In this document: positions 1 through 9,586 of the stretch, piece after piece
Layout of the letters: each line of letters begins with the position of its first letter
Numbering within the stretch: the first letter of the stretch is position 1
Assembly: GCF_937123705.1 (NCBI RefSeq)
Contig: NZ_CAKZKO010000177.1
Coordinates: 1 to 41,978, forward strand
Source of the DNA: an uncultured Paraglaciecola sp.
Lineage (GTDB): Bacteria; Pseudomonadota; Gammaproteobacteria; Enterobacterales; Alteromonadaceae
Direction: 5' to 3'
DNA: 41,978 nt
Position numbers and translations under genes: made by a program
The notes under the pieces: model-generated
What the model saw: only the letters and a program-made list of their open reading frames with translations
Databases searched by the model: none
What the model was told of the DNA's origin: nothing

Positions 1-331
<331 letters not shown>

Positions 332-1345
332 ATGCGTGTATTAGGTATAGAAACCTCTTGTGATGAAACCGGTGTAGCAATATATGATGAGCAACTAGGG
401 TTGTTGTCTCATCAACTTTATAGCCAAGTGAAGTTACATGCCGATTATGGTGGTGTTGTGCCTGAACTGGCCTCTAGGGATCATGTGCGTAAGTTAGTGC
501 CTTTGATTAAGCAAGCCATGGAGGACGCCAAATGTAGCGTTAACGATATTGATGGTATTGCTTTTACTAAAGGTCCTGGTTTAGTTGGGGCGTTATTAGT
601 GGGTTCATCGGTGGCCCGCAGCTTGGCCTATGCTTGGAACAAACCCGCTGTGGGGGTGCATCATATGGAAGGGCATCTACTCGCGCCTATGTTAGATGAG
701 CCAGCGCCTGAATTTCCCTTCGTGGCGCTGTTGGTATCTGGTGGTCACTCGATGATGGTAAGAGTTGATGGTATTGGACAATATCAGGTATTAGGTGAAT
801 CGGTAGATGATGCGGCAGGTGAAGCCTTCGACAAAACCGCCAAATTATTGGGACTCGACTACCCAGGAGGACCATTATTGGCAAAAATGGCGGAAAAAGG
901 TGAAGCCGGACACTATAATTTTCCGCGACCTATGACCACCAAACCTGGCTTGGATTTTAGTTTCAGTGGTTTAAAAACCTTTGCTGCCAATACTATTCGG
1001 GCCTCTGATGGTTCAGAGCAAGCGTACGCCAATATTGCTTTTGCGTTTCAAGAAGCTGTGGTTGATACCTTAGCCATTAAATGCAAACGGGCATTGAAGG
1101 CCACTAAGCTCAAGCGTTTGGTGATTGCTGGCGGGGTGAGTGCTAACAAACAGTTACGTGCAGATTTAGAAACTATGATGAAAAACATCAAAGGCGAGGT
1201 GTTCTATCCGCGCTTAGAGTTTTGTACCGACAACGGAGCCATGATTGCTTACGCGGGTTTACAGCGCTTAAAGGCAGGTGAAATTGAAGGTTTATCCACT
1301 AAAGCTAAACCCCGTTGGTCGTTGGAATCTTTATTGAAAATTTAG
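332..1345 (+). CDS. tsaD: tRNA N6-threonylcarbamoyladenosine transferase TsaD
   Basis: TsaD (formerly YgjD/Gcp) transfers the threonylcarbamoyl group from threonylcarbamoyl-AMP to A37 of ANN-decoding tRNAs, together with TsaB and TsaE, in the cytoplasm. The protein starts [14 protein letters not shown], the typical N-terminus of the ASKHA-fold family. The metal-ligand motif HMEGH puts histidines at residues 111 and 115. The nucleotide-binding segment VSGGHS and the late GGVSAN motif are present. I chose the ATG at 332 rather than the in-frame TTG at 326 because it gives 337 residues, the E. coli length, and the conserved start. It stands alone on the plus strand, divergent from rpsU and about 90 bp before folB. 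Confidence 0.97.
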   Translation: MRVLGIETSCDETGVAIYDEQLGLLSHQLYSQVKLHADYGGVVPELASRDHVRKLVPLIKQAMEDAKCSVNDIDGIAFTKGPGLVGALLVGSSVARSLAYAWNKPAVGVHHMEGHLLAPMLDEPAPEFPFVALLVSGGHSMMVRVDGIGQYQVLGESVDDAAGEAFDKTAKLLGLDYPGGPLLAKMAEKGEAGHYNFPRPMTTKPGLDFSFSGLKTFAANTIRASDGSEQAYANIAFAFQEAVVDTLAIKCKRALKATKLKRLVIAGGVSANKQLRADLETMMKNIKGEVFYPRLEFCTDNGAMIAYAGLQRLKAGEIEGLSTKAKPRWSLESLLKI

Positions 1346-1433
1346 ATCACAAGGCTGTCATGTACTTGTATCAAACGAATGGGTTACAATTTACAGAAAT
1401 AACCCGTCTAACAACATTTTTCGCGGATCTACA

Positions 1434-1793
1434 ATGGATAAAATTTATATTGAAGGGCTTGAAGTCTATGCCTTGATCGGCGTATTTGACTGGGAAAGAG
1501 AGCACCAACAACGGCTCATTGTGGATGTAGAGCTAAGTGCCGATCTATCCACGGCGGCGCAAACTGATGATGTGAATGATACTCTTAATTATGCGTTAAT
1601 CGCCCAAGCAATTAACGACTTTGCAGCTAATAGCCAATATAAATTACTTGAAGCATTGGTGAGTCACATGATTGATGGCTTGCTGCAATCCTTCCCTATG
1701 CTTAAAACCGTGTGTTTAAAGATGAGTAAGCCAGATATTTTGGCCAATGCTAAGAATGTCGCAGTAGCAATGACTAAGGAGCAAACCCTTTGA
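1434..1793 (+). CDS. folB: Dihydroneopterin aldolase FolB
   Basis: FolB converts 7,8-dihydroneopterin to 6-hydroxymethyl-7,8-dihydropterin plus glycolaldehyde in folate synthesis. The 119-residue product has the family start MDKIYIEGLEVYALIGVFDWE, with the catalytic glutamate in the 'IGVFDWE' block, and the C-terminal 'LKMSKPD' segment typical of bacterial FolB. Length matches the family (about 120 residues). Its stop codon overlaps the TTG start of folK, so the two folate genes are translationally coupled. The ribosome binding site is weak (CGGA about 8 bases before the ATG). Confidence 0.95.
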   Translation: MDKIYIEGLEVYALIGVFDWEREHQQRLIVDVELSADLSTAAQTDDVNDTLNYALIAQAINDFAANSQYKLLEALVSHMIDGLLQSFPMLKTVCLKMSKPDILANAKNVAVAMTKEQTL

Positions 1794-2311
1794 GTACTGA
1801 GGTTGAACAGTTGCATACCATCTTTATCAGTGTTGGTAGCAATGTAGATAAAGAGAAACACACTAAGGCTGGATTACAAGGCATGTATCAGGCATTTGGG
1901 GAGTTGCTGCTGTCGTCGGTATTTGAAAGTGAATCTGTGGGCTTTGATGGCAGTAACTTTTACAACTTAGTAGTAAAAGCGAATACAAGGTTATCCATTG
2001 CTGAAGTATGTAGTGCTCTAAAACAAATAGAACAACACAATAAACGTCAGCGAGGAGAACAAAAGTTTGCGCCGCGTACGCTGGATTTAGACTTACTGCT
2101 ATACGATAACCAAATTACCAGCCACCCCATAACATTACCTCGTCCTGAAGTACTTTATAATGCTTTTGTGTTGCAGCCATTGGCTGAAATAGCCGCAGAG
2201 GATATTCATCCTGAAGTACAAGAAAGCTATGCAAACCTGTGGCAAGCGTACGATAAAACTCAACAAAAACTATGGGCAATTGAATTTGATTGGAGTCCCA
2301 CTTCACCATGA
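1790..2311 (+). CDS. folK: 2-amino-4-hydroxy-6-hydroxymethyldihydropteridine pyrophosphokinase FolK
   Basis: FolK transfers pyrophosphate from ATP to 6-hydroxymethyl-7,8-dihydropterin, the step after FolB. The N-terminus contains '[13 protein letters not shown]' (the SLGSN-type motif). The signature '[12 protein letters not shown]' (around residues 93-104) carries the Mg-binding Asp pair. A strong AAGGAG at 1776-1781 sits 8 bases before a TTG start at 1790, which supports this unusual start. The TTGA overlap with the folB stop indicates coupling. The stop also overlaps the ATG of uppP. The 173-residue length is slightly longer than E. coli FolK (159). Confidence 0.94.
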   Translation: MSTEVEQLHTIFISVGSNVDKEKHTKAGLQGMYQAFGELLLSSVFESESVGFDGSNFYNLVVKANTRLSIAEVCSALKQIEQHNKRQRGEQKFAPRTLDLDLLLYDNQITSHPITLPRPEVLYNAFVLQPLAEIAAEDIHPEVQESYANLWQAYDKTQQKLWAIEFDWSPTSP

Positions 2312-3108
2312 CCTTATTTGAAATTATCATCTTGGCGATCATTCAAGGTTTGACTGAGTTTTTGCCAATCTCAAGTTCAGCTCACTTAATTTTACCTTCA
2401 GAGGTGTTAGGGTGGAATGATCAAGGTTTAGCTTATGATGTGGCTGTGCATGTGGGCAGTTTATTAGCCGTGATGATTTACTTTCGTGAAGATATCTGGC
2501 GTTTAGCTAAGGCTTGGTTTAGTAGTGGCCTTAGTGCCAATCAAACTCAAGATAGTCGGTTAGCATGGTGGATTATTCTAGGTACACTTCCCGCCGTGAT
2601 GTTCGGCTTTGCCTTGAAAGACATTATCGAAATTTACACCCGTTCAGCTTTGGTTATCGCTACTACCACTATTGGTTTTGGCTTGCTGCTTTGGTATGCC
2701 GATTCGCGAGCAAAACAGCATAAAACCATTCATCAGATTACGTGGAAAAACACGCTTTTTATCGGTTTAGCCCAAGCCGTAGCAATTATTCCTGGCACCT
2801 CACGTTCTGGTATTACCATGACCGCGGGTCTGATGATGGGTTTGGACAGAGAAAGTGCCGCGAGGTTTTCATTTTTATTGTCTATCCCTGTGATCTTAGG
2901 TGCTGGGTTACTTAAAACCTTAGACTTATTACAATCACCTAATGTTATTGATTGGTATGCTTTGTTATTTGGCGCTGCCTTTTCCTTTGTCAGTGCTTAT
3001 GCCTGTATATATCTATTTTTAGCCTGGATCGCTAAAATTGGCATGTTGCCTTTTGTGATCTATAGATTGATCCTTGGTACGGCACTGCTATTGTTTGTAT
3101 TTGTTTAA
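2308..3108 (+). CDS. uppP: Undecaprenyl-diphosphatase UppP (BacA)
   Basis: This integral membrane phosphatase recycles undecaprenyl pyrophosphate to the monophosphate, the lipid carrier for peptidoglycan and other surface polymers, and confers bacitracin tolerance when abundant. The two catalytic blocks are visible: '[15 protein letters not shown]' near the N-terminus (residues 13-27) and '[10 protein letters not shown]' in the middle. About eight hydrophobic helices follow. I chose the ATG at 2308, which overlaps the folK stop as ATGA and gives the typical start [13 protein letters not shown]. An upstream in-frame TTG at 2290 would add six residues inside folK. It is the fourth gene of a gap-free run. 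Confidence 0.95.
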   Translation: MTLFEIIILAIIQGLTEFLPISSSAHLILPSEVLGWNDQGLAYDVAVHVGSLLAVMIYFREDIWRLAKAWFSSGLSANQTQDSRLAWWIILGTLPAVMFGFALKDIIEIYTRSALVIATTTIGFGLLLWYADSRAKQHKTIHQITWKNTLFIGLAQAVAIIPGTSRSGITMTAGLMMGLDRESAARFSFLLSIPVILGAGLLKTLDLLQSPNVIDWYALLFGAAFSFVSAYACIYLFLAWIAKIGMLPFVIYRLILGTALLLFVFV

Positions 3109-3121
3109 AAAGGAACACCTG

Positions 3122-3487
3122 ATGAGCGACACAATCTTTACCAAAATAATCAACAAAGACATTCCTGCTGATATTCTCTATGAAGATGAATTGGCCTTAG
3201 CTTTTAGTGATATTAATCCCCAAGCCCCGGTCCACTTCTTGGTGATCCCCAAAAAGCCCATCGCCACCATTAACCATATTCAAGAAGACGACAAAGCCCT
3301 AGTGGGGCATTTATATTGGGTAGCGGCGCAATTAGCCGAGAAACATGGTTTTGCCAAAGACGGATACCGCGCCGTAATGAATTGCAATGAAAACGGTGGG
3401 CAAACTGTGTATCACATACATTTACACGTATTAGCAGGCAAAGCCATGGGTTGGCCGCCCTATCAAGAAACGCTTAAAGAGGCGTAG
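3122..3487 (+). CDS. hinT: HIT-family purine nucleoside phosphoramidase (HinT)
   Basis: HinT is a small cytoplasmic dimer that hydrolyses adenosine phosphoramidates. The 121-residue protein has the histidine triad 'HIHLHV' at residues 98-103 and the N-terminal 'FTKIINKDIPADILYEDE' block typical of the family. The ATG at 3122 has an AGGA box (AAAGGAACACCTG) just upstream. It follows uppP by 13 bp, so it is probably co-transcribed with it. A perfect hairpin directly after the stop ends the unit. Confidence 0.95.
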   Translation: MSDTIFTKIINKDIPADILYEDELALAFSDINPQAPVHFLVIPKKPIATINHIQEDDKALVGHLYWVAAQLAEKHGFAKDGYRAVMNCNENGGQTVYHIHLHVLAGKAMGWPPYQETLKEA

Positions 3488-3498
3488 TCATAACAAAC

Positions 3499-3535
3499 TT
3501 GAAGTATTGAGTCAGCGAGAAACTCAATACTTCAA
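3499..3535 (+). terminator. Hairpin after hinT, convergent junction
   Basis: TTGAAGTATTGAG (3499-3511) and CTCAATACTTCAA (3523-3535) form a perfect 13-bp stem with an 11-nt loop, between the convergent hinT and the M49-like gene. The run of T afterwards is short (CTTTTGAC), so it may work in either direction and only partly by the intrinsic mechanism. Confidence 0.65.
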
Positions 3536-3549
3536 ATGCTTACTTTTGA

Positions 3550-5253
3550 CTAAAGTCCTAGTACTTTCACTCCTTGGTTAAAGTCTACATCCACTGGAAT
3601 ATCTGCAGCGGTTAACTTGTCGAGATCTTCTTGTAATTGTGCCTTGATCACGCCTTTATCTGCTACTAACTCCGCCACACCAGTGTAATCGCCATCTCCT
3701 TGTAGGGTGAGGATTTTGTTGGATAACGCATCAATAGCCGCGCCCATTTTCTGCATATCCACTTGGTATAAGCCGTTTTCATTACGGCTAAAAGCGTCTT
3801 GCTCTTTAAAGAAATTAAAGCGGATCATATTGGCTTTGCCGTGGGCACTAGACGCCCCAAAACGTACCGAACGAAATATGCCCGCCATAAAGGTGACATA
3901 ATAGTCTTCTAACATGCCTTGTGTAATGGCCCCTTTAGCGAGTAATTGTTGCACCATATACAAACCTAAAATATCGGCTTTGCCTTCTTCTAAGGCTGAG
4001 GCGTGTTCCTTTAAAGCTTGGCGAACGGTTTGCTCACTGTCTAATACTGTTTTTATACCAAGGCCGTGGGCCACTTCATGAAACATAGTGTTGGCAAAAA
4101 AAGCTGTAAAAGTGATGTGTTTACGTTGTTCTGGCACAATCAATTGCTGAGCAATGGGCACTAAAATGTTGTCGAACTTAGCTTGCATGGCATTTTTAAG
4201 TTGTAGTCTGCGCGTTCCTTTTTGCAACTGTACTTGTTCATCATTTGGCAAGTTAATGGCAATGGTTTTGCTGCCAGCGTTGGAATGTCCTGCGTAATAA
4301 ATCACATCATAGGCGTTTAAGTCGGCGTCGGTGCCTGGCATTTGGGCTTTGTATTTATCTTCAACAGGTAGACCTTTTTGCAGTTCGGGTAAGAAGGATG
4401 CGTATTTGCTGAGACGTTCACTCCAAGATAAGTCTTTTAGTAATACATAAGACTCAAAAGCGGCGCGATAACCAAATAGCTGATCTTCGTATGTTTCAAT
4501 AGGGCCATAAACTAATTCGATTGGATTGGTTTTCATATCCATCCAAGCGAAGTCAGATGCTTGATAGTCATCGGTTAACAACGCTGCGGCGCGTAATTTA
4601 AGGTAGTCTGAAAAACTCTGGTCTTCAGCTAAAGACGCTGCTTTGGTTAATAACTGTGCAGCTTGTTTTAATTCCTTTTCAAAAAAATTGGAGTAAGGAA
4701 TAGCCGTTAGCTTGCCATCTTTATCTCTACGAACCATTGAATATAAGCCGTCTTTGTCGGCAAAGTCACTGGCTTCAAATTCTGCTTTGGTCATATCTGC
4801 GGGATAAAATTGAGCACCTAATGGCTTTTCATCGATACCCGATAAAAACGCTTGATCGCCATTTAGTCTATCCCAAGGTCCATAGTTGATATTGGCAAAA
4901 TTTTGCACTGGGGACGCTTCTATTTGGGCTAGAAACGCGGTTTTATCTTCGCCAAAAGCTTGTTTCCAGAAGAGATCATCCATAATAACAGAGGCTTCAA
5001 TTAACACCCCTAGCATTTGTTTTTGGTTAGCAGATAGATGGCTTGTATCTGCTGATAACGTAACGGGATAATAAATATCGAGTCTATTTTTATCGTCGCC
5101 GATAAATGACATAGTTGATTTGTTATCAGTGGATACCTCTACGACTTGTGGCTCTGCTGTAGCTTCAGGTGCGGGTTTACCGCAGGATGAAACCAGTGCC
5201 GAACACATGACTAATGTTATAGCAGAAAGTCCGAATTTAGAGAGAGTTTTCAT
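3550..5253 (-). CDS. M49-like (dipeptidyl-peptidase III-type) zinc peptidase lipoprotein
   Basis: The 567-residue product begins with a lipoprotein signal ending 'ALVSSC', so it is probably membrane-anchored in the periplasm or outer membrane. Residues 392-396 read HEVAH, a gluzincin HEXXH, followed about 26 residues later by 'EEGKAD' (422-427). That second motif resembles the third-ligand region EECRAD of the M49 dipeptidyl-peptidase III family. Canonical M49 enzymes have HEXXGH, whereas this one has the shorter pentapeptide form known from a few bacterial relatives. The start at 5253 has AGGTGAC just upstream. It stands alone, convergent with hinT and divergent from the HDOD gene. Zinc peptidase is secure; M49 membership is an inference from motifs. 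Confidence 0.72.
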   Translation of the reverse strand: MKTLSKFGLSAITLVMCSALVSSCGKPAPEATAEPQVVEVSTDNKSTMSFIGDDKNRLDIYYPVTLSADTSHLSANQKQMLGVLIEASVIMDDLFWKQAFGEDKTAFLAQIEASPVQNFANINYGPWDRLNGDQAFLSGIDEKPLGAQFYPADMTKAEFEASDFADKDGLYSMVRRDKDGKLTAIPYSNFFEKELKQAAQLLTKAASLAEDQSFSDYLKLRAAALLTDDYQASDFAWMDMKTNPIELVYGPIETYEDQLFGYRAAFESYVLLKDLSWSERLSKYASFLPELQKGLPVEDKYKAQMPGTDADLNAYDVIYYAGHSNAGSKTIAINLPNDEQVQLQKGTRRLQLKNAMQAKFDNILVPIAQQLIVPEQRKHITFTAFFANTMFHEVAHGLGIKTVLDSEQTVRQALKEHASALEEGKADILGLYMVQQLLAKGAITQGMLEDYYVTFMAGIFRSVRFGASSAHGKANMIRFNFFKEQDAFSRNENGLYQVDMQKMGAAIDALSNKILTLQGDGDYTGVAELVADKGVIKAQLQEDLDKLTAADIPVDVDFNQGVKVLGL

Positions 5254-5502
5254 TGCGTCACCTTTTTTATTGTTGTTTAGCGCTATTAATCTTTAACTAT
5301 AGAAATATACCAAATTTTTTGCAGCTATTGGGCTTATCGTCACCAACTAATTTGAAAAAAATATGCTAGGATTTACACACTTTAAATTTGTCCTACTTGT
5401 GACTCAATTGTCGTTATCTAGCAGCAAGGCAGCGCGTTTAGACTGGCTTCTATGCTTACATTTTGGATAAAAATATTTCTTTTGATAGGACACAAATAAA
5501 AC
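5254..5502. promoter_or_regulatory. Divergent promoter region, M49-like gene / HDOD gene
   Basis: A 249-bp AT-rich gap between divergent genes must hold promoters in both directions. AGGTGAC for the peptidase and GATAGGACAC for the HDOD gene are the apparent ribosome binding sites. No operator-like palindrome was recognised. Confidence 0.45.
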
Positions 5503-6339
5503 ATGGCTGCAGAAAATGCACTTCTTACCATATTGGTTGATAAAATTAATAACGACACCTTGGTTCTACCTACTTTACCGGCAATTGCCTTAAAAGTTAG
5601 GCGCACCGCTGACGATCCTGATATTAATCTAAACGCTATGGCCGATGTGATTAGCCAAGATCCATCACTTAGCGCTCGTATGATCAAAATCTCAAATAGT
5701 GCCTATTTAGGCAGAGCCGTGAAAGTGACCTCTGCCCAACAAGCGGTTACCCGTATAGGCTTGCGGCAGATTAAAAATATTTCCACAGCTTTGGCTATGG
5801 AACAGCTCTTTGTCTCTAAAAATGAAATAGTAAAACGTTATATGGCGGATATTTGGGCCGATACCATTGACATTGTGGCCCATTCTTTAGCAGTGCTGCA
5901 AGTTCATAGTAAATATACCAAAAGCCGAGCCTTGAATCTTGAATCTATGATGCTTTGTGCATTGGTACATAATATAGGTGCATTACCAATATTGACGGAA
6001 GCAGAACGCAATGCCGATATGTTTGCTAATCCTACTTTTCTGGATGTGGCGATTGATAAAATGGCCGGTAAAGTGGGTGCCAGTATCATGACCGAATGGG
6101 GTTTTGATGCAGAATTTGTGGAAGTAGCCCAAAGCTGGAATGATTTATCTGTCACAACTGATGCCATCTCATATTTAGATTTGGTAAGGCTAGGTGCTGC
6201 ACTTAGCGGGAAGTTTGATAGCCATAAAGAAGCGGTTATTGCTGGCGCAATTGAAAAAGGCATAGTGGAAGACTTGGCTGCGTTGCAAGGGGATGAATTT
6301 GATGCCCTTTGCGCCAGTGCAAAGCAAATCTTTTTGTAA
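5503..6339 (+). CDS. HDOD domain protein
   Basis: The 278-residue soluble protein has the HDOD pattern: 'LPTLPAIALKVRRTADDPDINLNAMADVISQDPSLSARMIKISNSAYLG' type residues (about 20-70), then a helical core with 'HSLAVLQVH' and 'ALVHNIGALPIL' (about 120-165). HDOD domains resemble HD phosphohydrolases but usually lack the full metal-binding set and act in signalling, often linked to cyclic-di-GMP or stress regulation. No receiver, GGDEF or EAL domain is attached. A single-gene unit followed by a repeat patch. The molecular target cannot be told from sequence. Confidence 0.88.
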   Translation: MAAENALLTILVDKINNDTLVLPTLPAIALKVRRTADDPDINLNAMADVISQDPSLSARMIKISNSAYLGRAVKVTSAQQAVTRIGLRQIKNISTALAMEQLFVSKNEIVKRYMADIWADTIDIVAHSLAVLQVHSKYTKSRALNLESMMLCALVHNIGALPILTEAERNADMFANPTFLDVAIDKMAGKVGASIMTEWGFDAEFVEVAQSWNDLSVTTDAISYLDLVRLGAALSGKFDSHKEAVIAGAIEKGIVEDLAALQGDEFDALCASAKQIFL

Positions 6340-6344
6340 ATCGA

Positions 6345-6455
6345 AGCTTATTCATCACAGAGATCACAGAGTGCTTCGCTGCACAGAGAAAAAAATGGTT
6401 AAGATTTAAATAGCTTTCCTCTGTACCCTCAGTGGTTCAATATTCTTTTGTTTTT
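6345..6455. repeat. Dispersed CACAGAG-type intergenic repeat, copy A
   Basis: The segment contains 'CACAGAGATCACAGAG', 'GCTTCGCTGCACAGAG' and 'CCTCTGTACCCTCAGTGG', followed by 'TTCAATATTCTTTTG'. Its reverse complement matches the patch at 13187-13310, including the GAACCAC(A/T)GAGG core, the CAAAAGAATA edge and the CTCTGTGCAGCGAAGC block. It lies just after the HDOD stop. It is a non-coding dispersed repeat of unknown function. Confidence 0.65.
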
Positions 6456-6469
6456 AAAAGCTATGGCGG

Positions 6470-6750
6470 TGTTGTCAAAGTAAAGCGATTCCCGATAAAA
6501 GCACTCGGGAATGACGGGGGGCTGGGTTGTAGTCAGGAATGACGGGGCCGGGTTGCACTTGGGAACGACAGAATGTGCCGTCATACTCGCGAAAGCGGGT
6601 ATCCAGCGCCTTTGTCTTTTAGTTCGCAACTCGAAACACCCCTAAAAAAATCACTGGGTTCCCGATAACAGCATTCGAGAACGACAGAATGTGCCGTCAT
6701 ACTCGTGAAAGCGGGTATCCAGCGCCTTTATTTTTTAGCTCGCAACTCGT
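6470..6750. repeat. REP-like palindromic repeat patch with 116-bp period
   Basis: Two direct copies of about 71 bp (6563-6633 and 6679-6749) run from 'GAACGACAGAATGTGCCGTC' through 'GCGGGTATCCAGCGCC' to 'CGCAACTCG', offset by 116 bp. In front are further 'CCCGATAA(A/C)AGCA(C/T)TCGGGAA' palindromes. The same words (CACTGGGTTCCCGATAACAG, AGCTCGCA) recur at 19110-19490. No ORF is credible here. The patch sits between the convergent HDOD and rdgC genes. Confidence 0.75.
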
Positions 6751-6752
6751 CT

Positions 6753-7661
6753 CTAATTCACCGTTTCATCGTTTAAGTTAAACATTTCTTTGAGACGTTT
6801 TGCGAAACGTACTACTTCTCCCGACATCAGCGCAAAATTTGCATCTAACCTTGCTAACATCTGGTCTTTAGGTATGTCGTCGTTTTGTTCTCTAATCACG
6901 TCAGTGAACTTTACGCGTTTGATGCTTAAATCTTCTTGAATAACGGCTGTAAGAGTTTCACTCCATTCTACAGCAATTTTTTGTACTGATTTGCCTGCTT
7001 CGATATGGTGAGTGATTTCTTCGCTAAATAAGTCCTGATTTTTACAACGAACAATCGCGCCGTCTTCTTCTAGGGCCTTTAACTCTGCCTCTTCAAGTAT
7101 GCTGATATCTGTTGGAGCGGAATCATCTTTTAACCAAGAAGTTAAGTCTGCCTGCACAGACTGCCTTGCTAATGGGACAACAGGTAATGATCCTATCGCT
7201 TTGCGTACCATAGCCAAAAACGCTTCCGCTTTGCCATCTGCCGAGGCATCCACTACCACTAAATTATCTTGAGTAGAAACAAAGCCGTGGGTATAACTAT
7301 TTTTGGTAAAGGCTTGAGGTAATAAACGATGAATAATTTCTTGTTTCATGTCTTGTTGGGCTTTCTTGCCCACAGGAGCGCCCGTTTCTGTTTCTATTAC
7401 CGCCACTTTGTCAGCCAATTCAGCGTTTACTACTGTTGCTGGCAATATGCGTTCTTGTTTTTTAAGAGTTAACCAAACTCTACCAGCGGTAGCATGTATT
7501 AAAGCTTCACCTTGATTAAAGGGAGAAGCCCAGCCCATAGTGGCGAGCTCTTGGCTGCCGCAGGGGCGAAATTTGAACTCTGCCAGTTTGTCTTCAAAAT
7601 CTTGTTCTTTCAAATCCATATCTTGGGTAATGGCATATAGTTTTAGGTTTTTAAACCACAT
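6753..7661 (-). CDS. rdgC: Recombination-associated protein RdgC
   Basis: RdgC is a ring-shaped, non-specific DNA-binding protein that dampens RecA-mediated strand exchange and is nucleoid-associated. The product has 302 residues (E. coli 303), starts MWFKNLKLYAIT and contains the conserved 'RPCGSQELATMGWASPF' block, 'HATAGRVWLTLKKQERILPATVVN' and the C-terminal region 'FALMSGEVVRF'. The start ATG at 7661 gives the expected N-terminus. It is monocistronic, with a repeat patch directly after its stop. Confidence 0.96.
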   Translation of the reverse strand: MWFKNLKLYAITQDMDLKEQDFEDKLAEFKFRPCGSQELATMGWASPFNQGEALIHATAGRVWLTLKKQERILPATVVNAELADKVAVIETETGAPVGKKAQQDMKQEIIHRLLPQAFTKNSYTHGFVSTQDNLVVVDASADGKAEAFLAMVRKAIGSLPVVPLARQSVQADLTSWLKDDSAPTDISILEEAELKALEEDGAIVRCKNQDLFSEEITHHIEAGKSVQKIAVEWSETLTAVIQEDLSIKRVKFTDVIREQNDDIPKDQMLARLDANFALMSGEVVRFAKRLKEMFNLNDETVN

Positions 7662-7861
7662 AAAAATTGTCCGCTAATGGTTGAGTCTTGTTCATATTTA
7701 ATATTAAAAACGGGCACCAATATAGTCAGTGTCGCCATAATATGAGAAAAATATACCAGCTCGGTGCGCTGAGTTGCGCTATTAAAAAATGGTCGTAGAG
7801 ACTATCAGGAAATCGGCTTGTCTACTATGTTCATAAAGATAAAATTGTGCGGTTCACGAAG

Positions 7862-9586
7862 TTAAACAGGGATCGTAATTTTGTATTGCAGGCCTTTACC
7901 GAGTTGACTCGTCGCTTCTATTTCACCGCCTAAGGTTTGAGTCACTAGGTTATACATAATGTGCGTACCTAGACCACTACCACCTTTACCTCTACGGGTT
8001 GTATAAAATGCATCAAAGTGCCGTAAAAGTGAACCTTGATCAAGTCCTCGCCCATTATCAGAATATTCAATGATTAGGCTGTCTTCATGCTTTGAAATGT
8101 TAACATTAATGGCTCCTTTGGGCTTTTTCTCGAAGCCATGAACCAAAGAATTCATTACCATGTTGGTTAATATTTGAGCTAAAACGCCTGGGGCACATTT
8201 TATTTCCAGGTCGTCTGGACAATGAATATCAATAGTATGCTGTGTTTGTTTGAAATTAGGCGCTAAAGACTGAATAACTTCAGATAAATACTCGCTAACA
8301 TTGATCTCACGCTCTGCTTCACTGGCTTGGTCAACCGCGACTTGTTTAAAGCTTGATATAAGTTCTGAAGCACGGTTTAAATTGTTCGTAAGCAAAGTGA
8401 TAGTTTGTTGAGCATCAGACAAAAACGCTGTCATGGTGCTACCAGTTAAATTTTTATCATCATAAGCACTTTGAAGCTTTTGAACTCTGTCGTGTAAAAA
8501 ACTGGTTGCGGTAACACTGACACCTAAAGGCGTATTAACATCGTGTGCAATCCCCGCAACTAAGCCCCCAAGTGACGCCATTCTTTCGGACTCAACCAGT
8601 TGGTCTCGTGCCATTTGAATAGTTTCCATTGAGTTCGCTAATTCAGAGTTTCGTTTACGGAGTTCATCTTCAATAAATTGGCGGTTTTCGTTTTCTTGAC
8701 GTAGCTCACGCTGATTAACTAGTAGTGCATCTTTTTGCTGTTCTAAATCCAGCATGATCCTACTTAATGTTGCCGTTTTCTTTGCCACTTCTTCTTCTAA
8801 AGATATATTTTGATCGTCTAATTTTAAATTGGCTTCTCGGAGCTCGTTTTGGGTGCCAGCGAGCTTAGACTGATATTCGATCATTTCATCAATTAGTTGA
8901 TTGTAGGACGTTTCTAGAACTTTAAGCTCGTTGTCTTCGGTGATACTCAGATCAAGTTTTGAAGACTCAGGATCGTCTAAGTTGAATTCGGATATTTGTT
9001 GCGTGAGTTCATTTAGGGGCGTTGTGAGCATAGTGCGAAATGCACTCATAAAAAGAAAGACTAAGAAAGCTGTCTTGACTATTGCATTGCCCACTAAGAA
9101 AAGAATGCCGACTTCAATTCTGCCAAAAATTATGGCAGCACTTGAATACAAAGTGACGTCACCTACTAAAGATGTTCTACCAGAAAATTCGAAAATTAAT
9201 GGAAAGCTGTAGCCAAAGGTACCGCCAGAGTGATCTCTAACCACTCCTTTTGTGATTGACTCGCCTACCAGCTGTGAGGTGCGACCTAAATCGGCAATAT
9301 ACAGACTGTTTTCATCGCGAATTTGTACCCCTTCTACTATGGGGAGTTCCATTAAACCTACTGCGATAGATTTTGCTTGAGGAGTATTAAGCTCCCAGAT
9401 GGCCCGTGTTAAACTGGTGCTAAAGGTATTTTTTAGGGTTTTTAGTTCATCTTCTATATGACTTTTGGCATTTAAGTATTCGGTAAAAATTTGCCCCGAA
9501 GTTACAATCAACGTCAGTACAAAATAAACCGACAGCACTCTGGCTAAAAGTTTTTTGGATAATCCTTGTTTGACATTGGACAGCAA
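7862..9586 (-). CDS. Membrane sensor histidine kinase, orphan
   Basis: The 574-residue protein has a transmembrane helix at about 13-33, a periplasmic sensor region, a second helix at about 160-181, then a long coiled coil (about 232-338). The kinase core has the phospho-acceptor in 'GLVAGIAHDVNTPLG' (His348) and the ATPase boxes 'TNMVMNSLVHG', 'DNGRGLD' and 'GGSGLGTHIM'. The HDVNTP form of the H-box is typical of the HPK4-type kinases. No response regulator gene is adjacent in the same direction; phoB is divergent and has its own PhoR. The start is a TTG at 9586 with AAGGAAA about 9 bases upstream; no ATG is available before the first helix. The signal and target are unknown. Confidence 0.88.
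   Translation of the reverse strand: MLSNVKQGLSKKLLARVLSVYFVLTLIVTSGQIFTEYLNAKSHIEDELKTLKNTFSTSLTRAIWELNTPQAKSIAVGLMELPIVEGVQIRDENSLYIADLGRTSQLVGESITKGVVRDHSGGTFGYSFPLIFEFSGRTSLVGDVTLYSSAAIIFGRIEVGILFLVGNAIVKTAFLVFLFMSAFRTMLTTPLNELTQQISEFNLDDPESSKLDLSITEDNELKVLETSYNQLIDEMIEYQSKLAGTQNELREANLKLDDQNISLEEEVAKKTATLSRIMLDLEQQKDALLVNQRELRQENENRQFIEDELRKRNSELANSMETIQMARDQLVESERMASLGGLVAGIAHDVNTPLGVSVTATSFLHDRVQKLQSAYDDKNLTGSTMTAFLSDAQQTITLLTNNLNRASELISSFKQVAVDQASEAEREINVSEYLSEVIQSLAPNFKQTQHTIDIHCPDDLEIKCAPGVLAQILTNMVMNSLVHGFEKKPKGAINVNISKHEDSLIIEYSDNGRGLDQGSLLRHFDAFYTTRRGKGGSGLGTHIMYNLVTQTLGGEIEATSQLGKGLQYKITIPV

Noticed and set aside
6429..6629. Open frame of 66 codons on the minus strand in the REP-like patch
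   Set aside because: It lies wholly in non-coding dispersed repeats and has no ribosome binding site.
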